A stretch of DNA of 9,824 nucleotides from Woeseiaceae bacterium (GCA_022866645.1 JALHUQ010000270.1:1-9824), one strand, 5' to 3'; shown: positions 1 through 6,476, counted from the first letter of the stretch. Notes: generated by a model not told the origin, from the letters alone. Made by a program: numbers and translations.

Positions 1-639
1 AATCACACCCGGATTACGCGGATCGTCTTCCGGAATACCCGCTTCAACTTTACCGACGAGGTCAGCACCAACGTCCGCACCTTTGGTGAAGATACCGCCG
101 CCGAGTCGAGCGAAGATCGAAATCAACGAGCCACCGAAAGCCAGACCGACAAGTGCGTGTATCGCATCGTCCGTTGAAGAACCCATGTTCAGGAGAACCA
201 TGTAGTAGCCGGCAACGCCGAGGAGGCCGAGTCCAACAACGAGCATCCCAGTAATCGCACCGCCGCGGAATGCGACATTCAACGCAGGGTTCACACCGAG
301 GGTTGCCGCTTGCGCTGTACGCACGTTGGCCCGAACTGAAACGAACATGCCGATGTAACCGGCAAGGCCAGAAAGGATCGCGCCGATCGCAAAGCCAATG
401 GCAGTCGGCCACTTGAGCGCGAAACCCAGGGCCAGGAACAGAACGACGCCCACTCCGCCGATCGTCATGTATTGACGATTCATGTAGGCATTAGCGCCTT
501 CCTGAATCGCTGCCTGGATTTCCTGCATGCGGCTGGTGCCGGTCGGCTGTTTGATAATCCACTGCGTCGAAAGAATTCCGAACAGTATTGCCAATGCACC
601 CGCACCGATCGAGAGCCATAGGGCCATCTCGTTAGTCAT
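1..639 (-). CDS. hppA: Membrane-bound ion-translocating pyrophosphatase, N-terminal part (cut by window edge)
   Basis: Integral membrane enzyme that hydrolyses PPi to two phosphates and pumps H+ (or Na+) across the inner membrane. Only the first 213 residues are present; the family is usually about 670-700 residues, so the rest lies left of base 1. Hydrophobic segments are visible at about residues 5-25, 60-77, 80-103, 131-150 and 160-177. The first conserved substrate loop follows: DVGADLVGKVE at 189-199 and EDDPRNP at 204-210, both diagnostic of the family. The start ATG (637-639) has a good AGGAGA ribosome site 7 bases upstream. The ion specificity and the K+-dependence residue lie in the missing part. 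It is on the same strand as, and 172 bases downstream of, the PPi-type phosphofructokinase, which suggests a PPi-metabolism unit. The family is certain; the ion pumped is unknown. Confidence 0.95.
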   Translation of the reverse strand, partial: MTNEMALWLSIGAGALAILFGILSTQWIIKQPTGTSRMQEIQAAIQEGANAYMNRQYMTIGGVGVVLFLALGFALKWPTAIGFAIGAILSGLAGYIGMFVSVRANVRTAQAATLGVNPALNVAFRGGAITGMLVVGLGLLGVAGYYMVLLNMGSSTDDAIHALVGLAFGGSLISIFARLGGGIFTKGADVGADLVGKVEAGIPEDDPRNPGVI

Positions 640-646
640 CAGACTG

Positions 647-652
647 TCTCCT
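647..652 (-). promoter_or_regulatory. Ribosome binding site of hppA
   Basis: AGGAGA on the minus strand, 7 bases before the hppA ATG. It fixes the start at 639. Confidence 0.75.
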
Positions 653-751
653 GATTGTGTTGCGAAAATTCGAGCGTTGCCGCATGCGCCAGCTTAATTA
701 AACGGGCGAACGGGCATCGTTCAGTAAAATCTCGTTTTTGTTGTTGGTCGT

Positions 752-802
752 TGTTTCGAGCGCTCCCGGACCCCGTCACTAATGGGCGTCCTGCTCGAAA
801 CA
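752..802 (-). repeat. Intergenic hairpin between pfp and hppA
   Basis: A perfect 10-base inverted repeat, TGTTTCGAGC (752-761) and GCTCGAAACA (793-802), encloses 31 bases. An inner stem continues it: GGAC 768-771 with GTCC 788-791, then CCC 772-774 with GGG 784-786 across a one-base bulge at 787, leaving a 9-base apical loop. It begins 9 bases after the pfp stop on the minus strand. No T-run follows it on either strand, so it is not a standard intrinsic terminator. The core TTCGAGCG recurs at 669-676. It may be an mRNA processing or stabilising element between two co-transcribed genes, or a protein-binding dyad; the sequence does not decide. Confidence 0.6.
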
Positions 803-811
803 GGCCGCGCA

Positions 812-2074
812 TCATACCACAAATTTTGTCCCGGTCAGCGGCTTCACGAGCTTGTTTTTGAGCTTGGCGACCTTAGGTAAGCCATTGATATATGGAGGAT
901 AATTCTCTCCTGTGATCAAGGGCTGCAAATATCGACGTGCCGCCGCCGTGATGCCGAATCCGTCTTTACTGATGTAGTGCCGAGGCAGCTTCTTTTCTTT
1001 GTTTGCGATGCGGCTCAGGGGCGCTGATTCGATTTTCCAGCGATAAGGCTGGTCCGAAATTCGTTTGATCACAGGCATCACCGCGGTCTTTCCTTGCACG
1101 GCGTATTGCACTGCGGCTTTGCCCACGGCATAGGCCTGTTTGACATCGACGTCCGATGCGATGTGGCGTGCTGAGCGTTGCAAATAGTCTGCAATCGCGT
1201 AGTGGAATTTATAGCCCAGGCTCTCACGAACCATATTGGCGACGACCGGCGCGACGCCACCGAGTTGCGCATGGCCGAAGGCATCCCGAGTGCCAGCCTC
1301 GGCGAGGAACTGTCCGTTCGCATACGCCGCGCCTTCACTGACGACGATAACGCAATAACCATAATCGCTTACGCACTGCTGAACCTTTTTCAGGAACGCG
1401 GTTTGCTCGAATGGAATCTCCGGGAACAGGATGATGTGCGGTGCGTCTTCGGGCTTTTTGCCAGCGAGGCCGCCGGCCGCGGCAATCCAGCCCGCGTGAC
1501 GTCCCATGACTTCAAGGATGAAGACCTTGGTCGAGGTCTTGGCCATCGACAGTACGTCCATAGCCGCTTCCTGAGTCGAAACGGCGACGTACTTCGCGAC
1601 CGAGCCGAATCCAGGACACGTGTCCGTGACAGGCAAATCATTGTCGACGGTTTTCGGTACGCCGAGACAGGTGACGGGATAGCCCATCTTTCTCGAAATC
1701 TGTGACACCTTGTGCGCGGTATCCATCGAGTCGTTGCCACCGTTATAGAAGAAGTAGCCGATGTCGTGTGCTTTAAAAACCTCGATCAAACGCTCGTATT
1801 CTGCACGGTTCTCTTCGATGCCCTTGAGCTTGTAGCGCGCAGAGCCGAATGCGCCACCGGGCGTGTACATCAAGGCGGCGATGGTCGATGCGCTTTCTTT
1901 GCTCGTATCAATCATGTCTTCCGTCAAGGCGCCGATAATGCCGTTTCGACCGGCGTAGACATTTGCGATCTTGTTGCTGTGCTTGCGAGCCGTCTCAATG
2001 ACACCACAGGCGCTGGCATTGATAACAGCAGTAACACCGCCGGATTGGGCGTAAAAGGCATTCCGTGCAGACAT
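812..2074 (-). CDS. pfp: Pyrophosphate-type 6-phosphofructokinase
   Basis: Interconverts fructose 6-phosphate and fructose 1,6-bisphosphate in the cytoplasm, with PPi rather than ATP as the likely phosphoryl donor; the PPi reaction is reversible and serves glycolysis and gluconeogenesis. The protein is 420 residues, longer than ATP-type PfkA (about 320). Visible motifs are QSGGVTAVINAS (10-21), GGNDS (112-116), PKTVDND (140-146) and MGRHAGW (190-196). The Asp at 115 and Lys at 141 match the positions (Gly104 and Gly124 in E. coli PfkA) where Asp and Lys mark PPi-dependent enzymes. Residue 114 is Asn where many family members have Asp. The frame is open for 74 codons further upstream, but that part overlaps adk and looks nothing like the family. 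The ATG at 2074 has a GGGGA site 8 bases away and gives the expected N-terminus. Donor choice is inferred from residues, not measured. Confidence 0.93.
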   Translation of the reverse strand: MSARNAFYAQSGGVTAVINASACGVIETARKHSNKIANVYAGRNGIIGALTEDMIDTSKESASTIAALMYTPGGAFGSARYKLKGIEENRAEYERLIEVFKAHDIGYFFYNGGNDSMDTAHKVSQISRKMGYPVTCLGVPKTVDNDLPVTDTCPGFGSVAKYVAVSTQEAAMDVLSMAKTSTKVFILEVMGRHAGWIAAAGGLAGKKPEDAPHIILFPEIPFEQTAFLKKVQQCVSDYGYCVIVVSEGAAYANGQFLAEAGTRDAFGHAQLGGVAPVVANMVRESLGYKFHYAIADYLQRSARHIASDVDVKQAYAVGKAAVQYAVQGKTAVMPVIKRISDQPYRWKIESAPLSRIANKEKKLPRHYISKDGFGITAAARRYLQPLITGENYPPYINGLPKVAKLKNKLVKPLTGTKFVV

Positions 2075-2082
2075 TTTTTTGG

Positions 2083-2087
2083 TCCCC
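2083..2087 (-). promoter_or_regulatory. Ribosome binding site of pfp
   Basis: GGGGA on the minus strand, 8 bases before the ATG at 2074. A run of six A residues leads directly into the start codon. It supports the short start over the 74-codon upstream extension. Confidence 0.6.
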
Positions 2088-2110
2088 GATTGCGTTGATT
2101 TGAGGCGTGA

Positions 2111-2175
2111 GAGGATACCTCGCATTGACCTCAATGTCCTTTCTCGGTAGCTTACTCCGCCCGGTCTATGACCGG
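2111..2175. promoter_or_regulatory. Divergent pfp/adk control region with three dyads
   Basis: The 131 bases between the two divergent genes (2075-2205) hold three short inverted repeats: GAGG-ATA-CCTC (2111-2121), CATTGA-CC-TCAATG (2123-2136) and CCGGTC-TAT-GACCGG (2161-2175). Such dyads could be operator half-sites or 5' leader hairpins for either transcript. Both pfp and adk must be transcribed from here or from within the opposite gene, so promoters are expected. I do not recognise a known regulator's consensus. Confidence 0.4.
2125..2153 (+). promoter_or_regulatory. Possible sigma-70-like promoter of adk
   Basis: TTGACC (2125-2130), a 17-base spacer, then TAGCTT (2148-2153). The -35 box is good and the -10 box is weak (3 of 6). 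The -35 box sits inside the CATTGA-CC-TCAATG dyad, so a protein binding the dyad would block it. Tentative. Confidence 0.25.
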
Positions 2176-2205
2176 ACTCGACTGCCGTAGTGAGAGACAA
2201 GACAT

Positions 2206-2844
2206 ATGCGAATCGTATTGCTGGGCGCGCCCGGATCGGGCAAGGGCACTCAGGCCAAGAAGCTGATGGCGGAGAAAAATATTCCGCAAGTGTCAACTGG
2301 GGACATGTTGCGTGAGGCGGTTGCGAAAGGCACCCGCTTTGGGCTCAAAGCAAAAGCCGTCATGGATGCCGGTAATCTGGTGCCGGACGAAGTGGTCCTT
2401 GGAATCATCAGTGAACGGCTCAGCCAGCCCGATGCCGAGAACGGATTCATACTCGACGGGTTCCCGCGCACAACGCAGCAAGCACTCGATCTTGAGGATT
2501 TGCTGGATGAAATGGGTACGCCGCTCGATACCGCCGTCCTCATGGATGTTGATTTCGACATACTCGTGAAGCGCCTCACCGGCCGCCGGACCTGCTCGCT
2601 GACCGGAGAGCTCCTGAACGTCTATTTCTCATCTCAGGAGGAGCTCGATAAATGCACGAGCGCTGGCGGTGAGCTGATTCAGCGCGAAGATGACAATGAA
2701 GAAACGATCGGCAATCGACTAACGGTGTACCGCGAGAGTACCGAGCCCCTGATCAACTTTTACAAGCAGCGTGAAAAGCTCGTGACAATCAATGCTGAAG
2801 GCGAGATTGACGCGGTCTACGAGCGGCTCTTGAACGCGCTATAG
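2206..2844 (+). CDS. adk: Adenylate kinase
   Basis: Catalyses ATP + AMP = 2 ADP in the cytoplasm and sets adenylate energy charge. At 212 residues it is the usual length of the long bacterial form. The P-loop GAPGSGKGT is at 7-15, the AMP-binding region follows (STGDMLR 30-36), GFILDGFPRT is at 80-89, and the LID runs from about 126 to 165, ending in QREDDNEET (159-167). The LID of zinc-type enzymes carries four cysteines in two C-x2-C pairs. Here only the first of each pair remains (Cys130 and Cys150), with Thr133 and Ala153 at the partner positions, so a classical zinc site is unlikely. The upstream ribosome site is weak (GAGAG-like). Its stop overlaps the stop of convergent rnd. It is divergent from pfp across a 131-base gap. 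Confidence 0.97.
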   Translation: MRIVLLGAPGSGKGTQAKKLMAEKNIPQVSTGDMLREAVAKGTRFGLKAKAVMDAGNLVPDEVVLGIISERLSQPDAENGFILDGFPRTTQQALDLEDLLDEMGTPLDTAVLMDVDFDILVKRLTGRRTCSLTGELLNVYFSSQEELDKCTSAGGELIQREDDNEETIGNRLTVYRESTEPLINFYKQREKLVTINAEGEIDAVYERLLNAL

Positions 2845-3912
2845 GGACTGCAGCAAGGTTTCGCCGATCAACTCACGTCTCCAGCCGGTAAAAACCCTGG
2901 AATCGCGACTACCCGAAATCAGCACCGATGATAGCTCACGCTTGGACGCGACAGTCTCTGCTGCGAGGTCCAGGTCTTTGGCGCATTCGGCCACCTGAGC
3001 GAGCAGCGCTTTGAGCAAGGCCTTCTGCGCTTCGTCGGGTGGCAGTGGGGGCGAGTAGACATCCGCGTCGTCGCCCGACGCGCCGATTAATTCAATCAAT
3101 TGTTGGCCGGCCCGGTCGATCAATTTTGGCGGCATGCCTTCGATCGACTCGAGCTGCTGTTCGGACGATGGCAGTTTGAAAGCGATATCGAGTAAGACGT
3201 TATCGCGAATTATCCATTGCCGAGGCCGGTTGCGGCGAATCGCTTCCTCTTCTCGCCACGCCGCCAGACGGACCGCTGCGGCGCGCTTCACACCGCGAAA
3301 ATTGCGCGCACCTTTAAGTCGATCAATGGCCTGGTCACCTGATATCGCATAGAGCGAGCTGTCGAGCAGCAAAGCCGAATCCTGACGTGCCCAGTCGAGC
3401 CGGCCTTTCTTGTCCAGCTGCTCGCCAAGAATGTCAGCCGCGGGCAACAAGTACTCAACGTCCTCAGCGGCGTAGTCCAATACCGCTTCCGGCAACGGCC
3501 GGCGCGTCCAGTCTGCGCGCGTATGGGTCTTGGCCATATCAACATCGAACAGTTCTTTGACGAGTCCGGCGTAGCCCACTTGCGCTGGCATGCCGATTAG
3601 TCCGGCCGCGATTTGCGTGTCAAAAATTTCTCGCGGCATCGCGCCCGCCGTCTGGTAGATGACTTCTATGTCCTGGCGCGCGGAATGGACCACCCAGCGG
3701 CTGTGCAGGAGTTGGCGCCAGAATTCCGTCTGACCGGCTGAAGCCAGCGGATCGACGCAATAGATGTGGTCGCGGGTCGATATCTGAATCAGACAAAGTT
3801 GCGCGAAATACGTCTTTTCACGCATGAATTCAGTATCCACGCCGAGCTGAGCGTGACCAGTGATGTTTTGGCTGATGTTGTCGGGGTGATCGACGAATAA
3901 ATAATCTGGCAT
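2839..3912 (-). CDS. rnd: Ribonuclease D
   Basis: 3'-5' exoribonuclease that trims tRNA precursors and other stable RNA 3' ends in the cytoplasm. The protein is 357 residues (E. coli form about 375). The DEDD nuclease domain occupies about residues 2-170: Exo I VDTEFMRE with Asp26 and Glu28, Exo II HSARQDIEV with Asp81, and Exo III YAAED with Tyr147 and Asp151, the DEDDy arrangement. An HRDC nucleic-acid-binding domain follows at about 207-277 (WIIRDNVLLDIA, then IEGMPPKLI). All catalytic residues are intact. No clear Shine-Dalgarno sequence precedes the ATG at 3912, but the start is bounded by the nearby catalytic Asp26 and the short upstream gap. It is divergent from the membrane protein gene with only 43 bases between start codons, and convergent on adk with a 6-base overlap. 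Confidence 0.95.
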   Translation of the reverse strand: MPDYLFVDHPDNISQNITGHAQLGVDTEFMREKTYFAQLCLIQISTRDHIYCVDPLASAGQTEFWRQLLHSRWVVHSARQDIEVIYQTAGAMPREIFDTQIAAGLIGMPAQVGYAGLVKELFDVDMAKTHTRADWTRRPLPEAVLDYAAEDVEYLLPAADILGEQLDKKGRLDWARQDSALLLDSSLYAISGDQAIDRLKGARNFRGVKRAAAVRLAAWREEEAIRRNRPRQWIIRDNVLLDIAFKLPSSEQQLESIEGMPPKLIDRAGQQLIELIGASGDDADVYSPPLPPDEAQKALLKALLAQVAECAKDLDLAAETVASKRELSSVLISGSRDSRVFTGWRRELIGETLLQSL

Positions 3913-3950
3913 TAGAGAAACGCAGTCGATATTCAGAATCGGAGACTAAC

Positions 3951-3959
3951 ATGCGATGA
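3951..3959 (+). other. Two-codon upstream ORF overlapping the next start
   Basis: ATG CGA TGA at 3951-3959. The GGAG at 3941-3944 is 6 bases from this ATG but 11 bases from the ATG at 3956 that opens the membrane protein. The stop TGA overlaps that second ATG. It could impose re-initiation on the downstream gene, or it may be chance. Confidence 0.3.
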
Positions 3960-4483
3960 TCGGCGACGTGCTAACTCTATTCAAAACACTGCTCGATATT
4001 GTTCGGCTGCAGAAAGGGCCGGAGGCGATTCCACATTCGCCCGTATTGTTTGTCCTTATGGTTGCAGCATGGATGGCGGTTGGTGCTGTGGTCACCGCAA
4101 TGATAGGCGAGCTGAATCAGTCGGATTTCGCCATCAGCATGTTGCTGGGCGTGATCGCCCTGGTTATTTATGCCGCCGCCATCGTGTTTTCGCAAAAAAG
4201 TACGCGCGTATTGCAATCGTTGACGGCCATACTGGGCTGCGGAGTCTTGCTCGAATGCCTGTTCGTCACGGGCTATTTGTCACTGAGTCCGATACTCGGC
4301 AAGGACATTGCCGGCTTGGCCAGCTATCTGATATTGCTCTGGTCGGTTCCCGTCGAAGGCCATATTATCGCTCGCGCCATTGACCGGCACTGGTATGTCG
4401 GATTTCTCATCGCGATGGCCGTATTCCTGATACAAATTCAAGTGAGCACGAGCCTCGGGCCTACCGACCTCGCAACACCGTAG
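3956..4483 (+). CDS. Uncharacterised five-segment inner-membrane protein
   Basis: I do not recognise a characterised family. The 175-residue protein has a short amphipathic N-terminus (1-26) and five hydrophobic segments at about 29-50, 58-78, 85-111, 117-139 and 147-165. Basic residues K10, R17, K20, then K81, R84, then R140, R144 fall on alternate sides, which fits an N-terminus-in, C-terminus-out topology. No signal peptide and no obvious catalytic motif is visible; E100 and the W129/E134/H136 cluster lie in or near membrane segments. The five-segment layout loosely recalls Yip1-like proteins, a weak resemblance only. The gene is the first of a plus-strand run: its TAG (4481-4483) forms part of the mpl ribosome site, so co-transcription with mpl is likely. 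The function is unknown; an envelope role is suggested only by the neighbour. Confidence 0.8.
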   Translation: MIGDVLTLFKTLLDIVRLQKGPEAIPHSPVLFVLMVAAWMAVGAVVTAMIGELNQSDFAISMLLGVIALVIYAAAIVFSQKSTRVLQSLTAILGCGVLLECLFVTGYLSLSPILGKDIAGLASYLILLWSVPVEGHIIARAIDRHWYVGFLIAMAVFLIQIQVSTSLGPTDLATP

Positions 4484-4489
4484 GACAAC

Positions 4490-5860
4490 ATGCACATACA
4501 CATACTCGGCATTTGCGGAACATTTATGGGCGGTGTCGCCGCGCTCGCCAGATCCGCGGGTCACAAGGTGACCGGCTGTGATCGTAACGTGTATCCACCG
4601 ATGAGCACGCAGCTCAAAGAGCTGGGCATCGAAATATATGAAGGCGTGGATGCAAAGCAGCTCGCCATTGCCCCGGACTGTATTGTCGTAGGTAACGTGA
4701 TGAGCCGCGGCGTCGATGTGGTCGAGGCGATGCTGAATGACAATCACCGTTATACGTCGGGGCCGCAGTGGCTCGCAGAAAATGTCCTGCATGACCGCCA
4801 CGTCATCGCCGTGGCGGGCACGCACGGCAAGACCACGACGGCCAGCATGCTGGCATGGATACTGGAAGACGCAGGTCTGGATCCGGGTTTTCTGATCGGT
4901 GGCATTCCGATCAATTTCGGCACCTCCGCCCGTTTCGGTAAATCCAGATTTTTTGTTGTCGAAGCCGATGAATACGACACAGCGTTTTTCGACAAGCGTG
5001 CGAAGTTCGTTCACTACCGACCGCGTACACTCATCATCAACAACATTGAGTTCGACCACGCCGATATCTACAAAGATATGGATGCGATCCTTTGGCAGTT
5101 CCACCAGCTGATGCGAATGGTGCCTGCCGATGGAGATATCATCACCTACGGCCACGATGAAAATATCAAGAAGCTGATCGAAATGGGTTGCTGGACGCCC
5201 GTGCAAACCTTCGGCAGCAGCGACGACACTGACTGGGTTGCCAGATTTGGTGACAATGTTGAACGGCATATCGGTGTGCGTAGCCCATCGGGAGCCGCCG
5301 CAGAAACGAGATGGCGCATGGGTGGCGTCCATAATCTCGAGAATGCGCTCGCCGCGGTCGCGGCGGCCGTATCTGTGGGTGTGTCTTTTGAGCGTGCCGT
5401 CGAGGCAATGTCACGATTTGAAGGCGTCAAACGTCGCATGGAGCGCACGGCCACCGTTGCCAATATCGCTATCTATGATGACTTCGCTCACCACCCTACA
5501 GCGATACAAAAATCGATCGCTTCGATGCGACGGCGCTACCCTGGACATCGGGTGGTAGTCGCAATGGAGCCACGCTCAAACACCATGAAGCTCGGCGTAC
5601 ACAACGACTCGTTGGCGAATTCGCTCAAAGACGCGGATCTGATCTGGATGTACCGGCCGGATAATATGGGCGACGGGTTCGATGCGTCGCTGCAAGCCCT
5701 CGGCAGCAAGTTGAGTTTGCACCGAGATTACGATCAACTCGTCAGCGAGATGTCGAGAAAAGTGCTGAGCGGCGACCAGGTAATCTTCATGAGCAATGGT
5801 GGCTTCGGATTGGCGCGACAAACCCTGACGGCCTTATTGCAGAGAACGCGCGGTCCCTGA
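4490..5860 (+). CDS. mpl: UDP-MurNAc:L-alanyl-gamma-D-glutamyl-meso-diaminopimelate ligase
   Basis: Murein-recycling ligase that attaches the recovered tripeptide L-Ala-gamma-D-Glu-meso-DAP to UDP-MurNAc using ATP in the cytoplasm. At 456 residues it matches the E. coli protein (457). Motifs in order: N-terminal nucleotide-binding GICGTFMGG (7-15), ATP P-loop GTHGKTTT (110-117), EADEYD (158-163), INNIEFDHADIY in the central domain, DDFAHHPTAI (330-339), and EPRSNTMKLG (360-369), which is typical of Mpl rather than MurC. TAGGA ends 4 bases before the ATG and overlaps the upstream stop, so it is tightly coupled to the membrane protein gene. Its presence implies meso-DAP peptidoglycan and recycling in a Gram-negative cell. 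All key motifs are intact. Confidence 0.96.
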   Translation: MHIHILGICGTFMGGVAALARSAGHKVTGCDRNVYPPMSTQLKELGIEIYEGVDAKQLAIAPDCIVVGNVMSRGVDVVEAMLNDNHRYTSGPQWLAENVLHDRHVIAVAGTHGKTTTASMLAWILEDAGLDPGFLIGGIPINFGTSARFGKSRFFVVEADEYDTAFFDKRAKFVHYRPRTLIINNIEFDHADIYKDMDAILWQFHQLMRMVPADGDIITYGHDENIKKLIEMGCWTPVQTFGSSDDTDWVARFGDNVERHIGVRSPSGAAAETRWRMGGVHNLENALAAVAAAVSVGVSFERAVEAMSRFEGVKRRMERTATVANIAIYDDFAHHPTAIQKSIASMRRRYPGHRVVVAMEPRSNTMKLGVHNDSLANSLKDADLIWMYRPDNMGDGFDASLQALGSKLSLHRDYDQLVSEMSRKVLSGDQVIFMSNGGFGLARQTLTALLQRTRGP

Positions 5861-5868
5861 TCAGCGTC

Positions 5869-5874
5869 TATACT
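5869..5874 (+). promoter_or_regulatory. Possible -10 box for a leaderless LON-domain transcript
   Basis: TATACT (5 of 6 to TATAAT) ends 7 bases before the GTG start of the LON-domain gene, so a start of transcription would fall on the start codon. No matching -35 box and no extended -10 TG is seen. No Shine-Dalgarno sequence precedes that GTG. Tentative. Confidence 0.3.
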
Positions 5875-5881
5875 TACATCT

Positions 5882-6466
5882 GTGCGAATACCGATATTTC
5901 CTTTGAATACAGTGCTTTTCCCCGGTGGGCCGTTGCCGCTGCGGATCTTTGAGTCGCGTTACATCGACATGGTTAGCGCCTGCTTGAAGGCGGATTCGCC
6001 GTTTGGTGTATTGCTGATCAAACGCGGCGAGGAGGCGGGGGCCGCGACCACCTTCGATGTTGGCACGCTGGCGAAAATCACCGACTTCTATCAGGGCAGC
6101 GATGGCTTGCTGGGCATCACCGCGGTCGGCCAGCAACGGTTCCGACTATTGTCGAGCGATCGGCAATCCGATGGACTCAATATCGGGGACGTTGAGCTCA
6201 TTCCGGCGGAAAACCCGATGCCGTTGCCGGCAAGAAATGTAGCGTTGCCGCACATGCTTGGCCACGTGCTGGAAGACCTGGGTCGTTTGTACGAGTCGAT
6301 AGACTGGCATATCGATGATGCCGTCTGGATCAGCTACCGGTTTGTCGAAATTCTGCCGATTGACCTCGAACACAAGCAGTCGAGCCTGGAGAGCAGCGAT
6401 ACCGCAGCACGTCTCAAGCTGGTCGATGAACTCCTGGAATCGGTACGCGGACCGGCCCGTGAGTAG
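5882..6466 (+). CDS. Stand-alone LON substrate-binding-domain protein
   Basis: A 194-residue protein formed almost entirely of the domain found at the N-terminus of Lon protease. It opens with RIPIFPLNTVLFPGG (2-16) followed by LPLRIFESRYIDMV (18-31), the hallmark of the domain, and later has GLLGITAVGQQRFRLL (75-90). There is no AAA+ ATPase or serine-lysine protease part, so it is not itself a protease. Such proteins are widespread in proteobacteria; their role is poorly known, with substrate or adaptor binding only a guess from the domain. The start is GTG at 5882, chosen because the conserved IPIFPLNT begins at the third residue and no other start lies between it and the mpl stop 21 bases upstream. 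No ribosome site is visible. It converges on hemL with 10 bases between stops. Confidence 0.88.
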   Translation: MRIPIFPLNTVLFPGGPLPLRIFESRYIDMVSACLKADSPFGVLLIKRGEEAGAATTFDVGTLAKITDFYQGSDGLLGITAVGQQRFRLLSSDRQSDGLNIGDVELIPAENPMPLPARNVALPHMLGHVLEDLGRLYESIDWHIDDAVWISYRFVEILPIDLEHKQSSLESSDTAARLKLVDELLESVRGPARE

Positions 6467-6476
6467 CGAACGAGTC

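Noticed and set aside
752..802. Intrinsic terminator after pfp
   Set aside because: The stem is strong but no T-rich tract follows on the minus strand (the bases after it are A- and C-rich), nor on the plus strand.
655..861. Short plus-strand open frame covering the pfp-hppA gap
   Set aside because: It has no ribosome site or known motif, and runs into the 3' end of pfp on the opposite strand. The hairpin better explains the gap.
1178..2098. Plus-strand open frames at 1178-1705 and 1712-2098
   Set aside because: Both are antisense to the well-supported pfp gene and carry no recognisable motifs.
2075..2296. 74-codon upstream extension of the pfp frame
   Set aside because: It overlaps the adk start by 91 bases, shows no family similarity, and the internal ATG at 2074 has a ribosome site and the expected N-terminus.
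4280..5332. Long 350-codon open frame on the minus strand
   Set aside because: It lies antisense to mpl, whose full set of ligase motifs is intact on the plus strand. The translation is rich in His, Arg and Asp with no recognisable motif, as expected for a shadow frame in GC-rich coding DNA.
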